From Beroe ovata (lineage: Eukaryota > Ctenophora > Nuda > Beroida > Beroidae): a stretch of 12,599 nucleotides of DNA. Below the pieces are notes generated by a model. It was not told the origin of the DNA and ran no database searches. It saw only the letters and a program-made list of their open reading frames with translations. The position numbers and the translations under genes were made by a program. Where the stretch lies: contig CAMPET010000393.1 in the NCBI GenBank assembly GCA_946803715.1, forward strand, positions 33,154 to 45,752. Direction: 5' to 3'. Within the stretch, counting starts at the first letter, position 1. The number at the start of each line of letters is the position of its first letter. Of the stretch, positions 10,101 to 12,599 are shown piece by piece.

Positions 10101-12367
10101 TCCACTGGACAATGAACATCATCAGTTTCACATGTGTTTTCAGACAATGCTATAGGAGTTAGTTCCCAGCCAATCAGAAATAGTTATTCCAGTCACGTGA
10201 TAATAATAGCTCCAATGTTTTGGGCTGGGAGCTCTGAATATTATGCTGTAATTCGCGCCCTCATAGAACCAGAGGAAATTTACACTGTGTCAATCACGCA
10301 ATCACGCAATCAATTTCTCATTTTAGAATCACGCAATTTAAGTTACGTAGCAGTTGCTGCAATGTTGCTTACCTTGACAGCAGACACTGTTCTTCGTCTA
10401 AACCACATTTGCCATTGGATCTTGGAACTGAAATTACACGTATATGTAGCGCAGTAATGTCAGCTATAGCGCAGTAGCTACTGAATGTGCCAAAAACACA
10501 ACAAGAAATTCCCATCAGAAGCTGAGTTATAAACCTTTACTTTTGTTGAGTTTTTGGCATACCATTGATCAATAGATTGAGGCTGTAAATGAGCATATGG
10601 AATAGAATGGTGCTGCTTTGAGAGTATCAAATATTGAAACAGCATGCAACAGTTGCTATAGCAACAGAGTTGTAGCAAAACAACCGGCACCCGCGGTAGC
10701 AAAACAACAGTAGCTCCCCATTTCACAGCAACTGGTGTTTCCTAGAAGAGAGTTTGTTCTTACGCATTGCTCCGTTTCAATTTGGAACAAATAACATCAA
10801 CCAGACACATTCACCCAAGTGTGTGCGTGTGTGTGTGTTCTTTGTGAGGGAGCAGAAAGAGGGGAGGAGTTATTGTGTTTTGTAAAGGAGCAGATAATTC
10901 CCCCCTATACTGGGAACTTTCACAGTTATTCCACTGTATTGCACTGTATTGCACTGTATTGCACTGTATTCCACTGAATTCCACTGTATTCCACTGTATT
11001 CCACTGTATTCCACTGTATTCCACTGTATCTCGTACTCTGTGAAGGGTATTATTCCAATGTGTGTGTGTCTCTGTTATAGTGTTCCAATCTGTGTGTGTT
11101 TCTGTGTTATTTTCTCTCTATCCTGTGTGTGTGTGTGTGTGTCTGTGTCCCACTCCCACTCCCCCCCCCTCTTCCAGGATCAGGAGTGGAATTCGGAGAA
11201 ACCACTGAGCTACAGGGGAATCTTCCACTTCCACTTCCACTACTTTGGACAGTGGACTGACGTTGTTGTGGATGATAGGCTTCCTACGCAGGTAGCAACA
11301 GTTGGTTAAGTAAGCGGTGTGTGAGTGAGTGTGAGTGTGAGTGTGTGTTTGTGTGAGTGTGTGTTTGTGTGACTAGGTCAGATACAAAGTTGACAAAGTT
11401 AACAGACTACTGATATACAGTATGCACTTGGTCTCTGCACTCTAGTCATTAATCATGCTGCGTGTGTGTGTGTGTGTGTGTGTGTGTCAGCACGGTGTCT
11501 GATTACAATTGCCACTCAGTGGGAGCTAAAAGAGCAGGGGGCCAGGGTGATCATGTTTCATCACTCTCTCTGTGTATGCCGCACTTTATAGTTACGATGA
11601 TAGATCTACACCAGAGCGCGATGACAGCGATCTGAATTATTCAGATCTCCTTTCTAGGGATTCCCCTGTAATTCTAACCCGATAATTTCGAATTCGTTCC
11701 GGTAACTCGGAAAACTGGCCGAAGCCACCAATGATACTCCACAAGAATATGTTGCACTGAATATGTGTTCTTTCTCTCTCTCTCTGTAACCGAATATGCG
11801 TTGCCTTTCTCTCTTGACGGGTGGAAAACCACTCCCTCTTTTTATGATGACATATCACGTCTCCCAGGACCTTTGTCTGAAATACACACATGCGCACACC
11901 CACGCCCAGAAAACCAATTTTGACACCTCTCCCGATTCTCATAGATATCGATAGGGGATTCACAGTGAACCGTATTACATGTCACCACGTGACCTATCGG
12001 AAAAACGCACACTGAGTTCTGACATACACACACAAAAACTGACACACAGTGATGTGTACACAGTCCTGTCATCGCACTGACACACACGCGATTTTGTTGC
12101 CGGACTCCATACTATGCACTTTTCAACATAGCAACACACAGAGGACGCACGCACACACGCACNTCTTCATAGCTACTAAATCCACTGTGAGTTACCACTG
12201 AGTTGCCATGGTAACAATGTGTTGCTATTATATATGGCTGCTGATTGGTTGTATTTCGCCAGACAACTGACAGCTCCACTGATGAGGAAGGTCAGGAGGA
12301 AGTCGGTATTTTTTCCAACAACGGAATCAAAGAAAACGGACTCTACGTCATAGCAGAGATAAAAAAG
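6999..12367 (+). CDS. Calpain-5/6 (TRA-3)-like protein lacking the catalytic cysteine, 5' part
   Basis: CDS = join(6999-7166, 7257-7385, 11178-11291, probably 12263-12367), all phase 0, continuing beyond the window. The ATG at 6999 has A at -3 and an in-frame TGA 12 bp upstream, and the MFS start is the one used by calpain-5. The 137 residues of the first three exons run collinearly with the calpain protease core: [11 protein letters not shown]...LF and QWLRPR (res 51-56), [16 protein letters not shown] (71-86), DQEWNSEKP (100-108), then [13 protein letters not shown] and [10 protein letters not shown]. The QEWxxEKP step is typical of calpain-5/6. In active calpains the second block reads QGxxGxCW; here Cys is Ser77 and Trp is Ala78, so the protein is predicted to have no thiol protease activity, as in mammalian CAPN6. 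The catalytic His/Asn and the C-terminal C2-type domains would lie downstream. The second intron (7386-11177) holds an antisense gene. Confidence 0.88.
7257..7385 (+). CDS. Calpain-like exon 2 (mutated active-site block)
   Basis: Acceptor CATCATCAG and donor GTGAGT at 7386; 43 codons. It contains [19 protein letters not shown], where the catalytic Cys-Trp of calpains aligns with Ser-Ala, and ends HLIPP. Confidence 0.87.
7422..7427 (-). terminator. Candidate polyadenylation signal for the sulfotransferase-like gene
   Basis: AATAAA on the minus strand, about 240 nt past the stop codon and still inside calpain intron 2. A second copy lies at 7186-7191. Confidence 0.4.
7668..7813 (-). CDS. Sulfotransferase-like last exon
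   Basis: Acceptor AACCCAAACAG 73 bp after the previous donor, phase correct, stop TAA at 7668-7670. It encodes [20 protein letters not shown] to LVKSGTV. The match to the SULT C-terminus is weak and the RKG of the PAPS site is absent. Confidence 0.7.
7668..9273 (-). CDS. Cytosolic-type sulfotransferase-like protein (337 aa), nested antisense in calpain intron 2
   Basis: CDS = complement(join(7668-7813, 7887-8126, 8225-8373, 8438-8529, 8706-8866, 9048-9273)). Phases fit at all five junctions, giving 337 residues. Cytosolic SULTs (about 295 residues) move sulfonate from PAPS to small acceptors. Residues 1-75 are a Thr/Pro/Asn/Asp-rich extension. The PAPS 5'-phosphosulfate loop is SYPKSGGV (96-103, usual TYPKSGTTW, Lys99 kept). 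The 3'-phosphate site is [11 protein letters not shown] (179-189; Arg185 kept, the usual Ser eight residues on is Glu193). [15 protein letters not shown] matches the LFLxYEDxxxDP block. The KTHLP region with the catalytic His reads IKYRYS, and the C-terminal RKGxxGDWK block is only LDQAVTWTK. Activity is therefore doubtful although the frame is intact. The ATG at 9273 has A at -3, G at +4 and an in-frame TAG upstream at 9442-9444. Confidence 0.85.
7887..8126 (-). CDS. Sulfotransferase-like exon 5
   Basis: Acceptor TTTTTGTACGGCAG and donor GTAAAC at 7886. It encodes [40 protein letters not shown] and [10 protein letters not shown], the SULT block around the NPYG/YED motifs. Confidence 0.87.
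8225..8373 (-). CDS. Sulfotransferase-like exon 4 (3'-phosphate site)
   Basis: Acceptor GAAGCACAG after a 64-bp intron. The donor is the GC type, AG|GCAAGT, at 8224. It encodes [36 protein letters not shown] and FKTFT. Confidence 0.82.
8438..8529 (-). CDS. Sulfotransferase-like exon 3
   Basis: Acceptor GTTTTGACAG and donor GTGTGA at 8437. It encodes [18 protein letters not shown] and TTKM, corresponding to the RxPFLE segment of SULTs. Confidence 0.75.
8706..8866 (-). CDS. Sulfotransferase-like exon 2 (PAPS P-loop-like motif)
   Basis: Acceptor TTCAAGCAG and donor GTAACC. It encodes [20 protein letters not shown] and [11 protein letters not shown], the clearest sulfotransferase signature in the gene. 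Confidence 0.87.
9048..9273 (-). CDS. Sulfotransferase-like exon 1 (low-complexity N-terminus)
   Basis: ATG at 9271-9273, donor GTCAGT at 9047, phase 1. It encodes [20 protein letters not shown] then an amphipathic segment ending [11 protein letters not shown]. Choice of start rests on Kozak context. The frame stays open upstream to 9445 without another ATG. Confidence 0.75.
9404..9590. repeat. 18-bp minisatellite (ACAGAGTGGTGTCAGAGT, about 10 copies)
   Basis: Ten near-identical 18-bp units, with an ambiguous base at 9518, begin 130 bp upstream of the sulfotransferase start. Since 18 is a multiple of three, several frames stay open on both strands. The long frames here (e.g. 9160-9753 on plus) follow from the repeat and are not called as genes. 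In the sulfotransferase frame the unit would read DTTLYS, but a TAG at 9442-9444 stops it. Confidence 0.95.
9600..10800. other. Calpain intron 2, stretch with no gene seen
   Basis: Frames at 9686-9934, 9931-10131, 10134-10457 and 10478-10726 show no recognisable domain or consistent splice structure. CCAATC (about 10169-10174), TCACGTGA (about 10194-10201) and the palindrome GTTGCTATAGCAAC (10652-10665) are possible regulatory motifs. CACGCAATCA is duplicated near 10295. Confidence 0.5.
10652..10665. promoter_or_regulatory. Perfect 14-bp palindrome GTTGCTATAGCAAC (X-box-like)
   Basis: Inverted GTTGC arms as in RFX X-boxes. It is about 1.4 kb upstream of the sulfotransferase start and inside calpain intron 2. 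Binding is inferred from the motif only. Confidence 0.4.
10926..11030. repeat. 10-bp minisatellite (TATTCCACTG, about 10 copies)
   Basis: Tandem decamers in two blocks, TATTGCACTG then TATTCCACTG, ending about 150 bp upstream of calpain exon 3. Confidence 0.97.
11056..11170. repeat. GT-rich and C-rich simple repeats before calpain exon 3
   Basis: TGTGTGTGTCTCTGTT-type repeats, a (GT)n tract at about 11123-11142, then CCCCCCCCCT forming the polypyrimidine tract of the exon 3 acceptor. Confidence 0.85.
11178..11291 (+). CDS. Calpain-like exon 3
   Basis: Strong polypyrimidine acceptor CCCCTCTTCCAG and donor GTAGCA at 11292; 38 codons. It encodes [20 protein letters not shown] and [11 protein letters not shown], unmistakable calpain core. 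It joins exon 2 in phase 0 after a 3.8-kb intron. Confidence 0.92.
11321..11372. repeat. GTGAGTGT simple repeat
   Basis: Degenerate GTGAGTGT/GTGTGTTT repeats about 30 bp after the exon 3 donor. Confidence 0.85.
11462..11488. repeat. (GT)n microsatellite
   Basis: Uninterrupted GT tract in calpain intron 3. Confidence 0.95.
11490..12200. other. Calpain intron 3, stretch with no gene seen
   Basis: The minus-strand frame 11637-11963 has no recognisable domain. A perfect 8-bp inverted repeat GATCTGAA/TTCAGATC lies at 11629-11647. CA-rich DNA and an ambiguous base lie at 12100-12163. Confidence 0.5.
12202..12215. promoter_or_regulatory. X-box-like GTTGCCATGGTAAC
   Basis: Fits the RFX consensus GTNRCC-N2-RGYAAC exactly, 48 bp upstream of candidate calpain exon 4. 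It is related to the dyads in NNT introns. Binding is inferred from the motif only. Confidence 0.4.
12263..12367 (+). CDS. Candidate calpain-like exon 4
   Basis: Acceptor TTTCGCCAG and donor GTTAGA at 12368 bound 35 open codons, phase 0 at both ends like the other calpain exons. It encodes an acidic stretch (STDEEGQEE) followed by [20 protein letters not shown]. The second half sits where calpains have the SN...NEFWxALxEKAYAK segment, and SN, E and the hydrophobic pattern can be matched only weakly. It could instead be an unrelated exon or a chance frame. Confidence 0.4.
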
Positions 12368-12383
12368 GTTAGAATTGATTAGT

Positions 12384-12599
12384 TATCAATCGGTCGATCC
12401 GTTTGGGAGCTATCCTCAAATGCTCACTCAAACTCACATGTTTTGGGCGGAGAAGGGGTTATGGCGGCCCTTAACTTTGGAACCGATCATCAGATAGACG
12501 AAAAATTTTGGTTGTCCGAGTTTCAAATGACCCTTGAGCTATGGTGAAAGTTTCAAGTCAATCGGTCGATCCGTTTGGGAGCTATCCTCAAATGCTCAC
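12384..12599 (+). repeat. Second block of the 172-bp satellite
   Basis: Same unit, orientation and period as 1-2037: the CAAATGCTCAC core ends at 12427 and 12599, exactly 172 bp apart. It starts 15-20 bp after the exon 4 donor and runs off the right edge. Confidence 0.97.

Noticed and set aside
10134-10457. 107-codon plus-strand frame in calpain intron 2
   Set aside because: No homology recognised and no support for splicing or a promoter.
11637-11963. 108-codon minus-strand frame in calpain intron 3
   Set aside because: No recognisable domain and low-complexity Arg/Glu content.

Overview
The window is eukaryotic nuclear DNA. It has spliced genes with GT-AG introns, vertebrate-type calpain and transhydrogenase families, a 172-bp satellite, CA/GT microsatellites, foldback elements and no bacterial-style gene packing. 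Small introns (64-300 bp) and a gene nested inside another gene's intron suggest a compact, early-branching or marine invertebrate genome such as a sponge. The species cannot be fixed from the sequence.

Layout. (1) 1-2037: tandem satellite array, about 12 units of 172 bp with 162-bp and 177-bp variants, lying in an intron of the next gene. (2) 2096-5316, + strand: the last 11 coding exons of mitochondrial proton-translocating NAD(P) transhydrogenase (NNT). They cover much of the membrane domain and the whole NADP-binding domain, with stop at 5314-5316 and AATAAA at 5436-5441. (3) 5317-6998: intergenic DNA with a 119-bp foldback MITE (8-bp target duplications) and a 342-bp GC-rich inverted repeat. 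(4) 6999-12367, + strand: the first three, possibly four, exons of a calpain-5/6-like gene in which the catalytic Cys is replaced by Ser. (5) 7668-9273, - strand: a six-exon cytosolic-type sulfotransferase-like gene lying wholly inside the 3.8-kb second intron of the calpain gene. It has one GC-AG intron and several altered catalytic/PAPS-site residues. (6) 9400-11170: minisatellites and simple repeats, still in the calpain intron. (7) 12384-12599: the same 172-bp satellite reappears in the same orientation, 15 bp after the fourth candidate calpain exon.

NNT is a conventional housekeeping enzyme. It makes NADPH in mitochondria using the proton gradient. The other two genes look like pseudoenzymes: a calpain without its nucleophile and, antisense within it, a sulfotransferase with a damaged active site. 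Nothing in the sequence ties the three genes to one pathway. All exon joins are in frame, so none of the three needs to be called a pseudogene.
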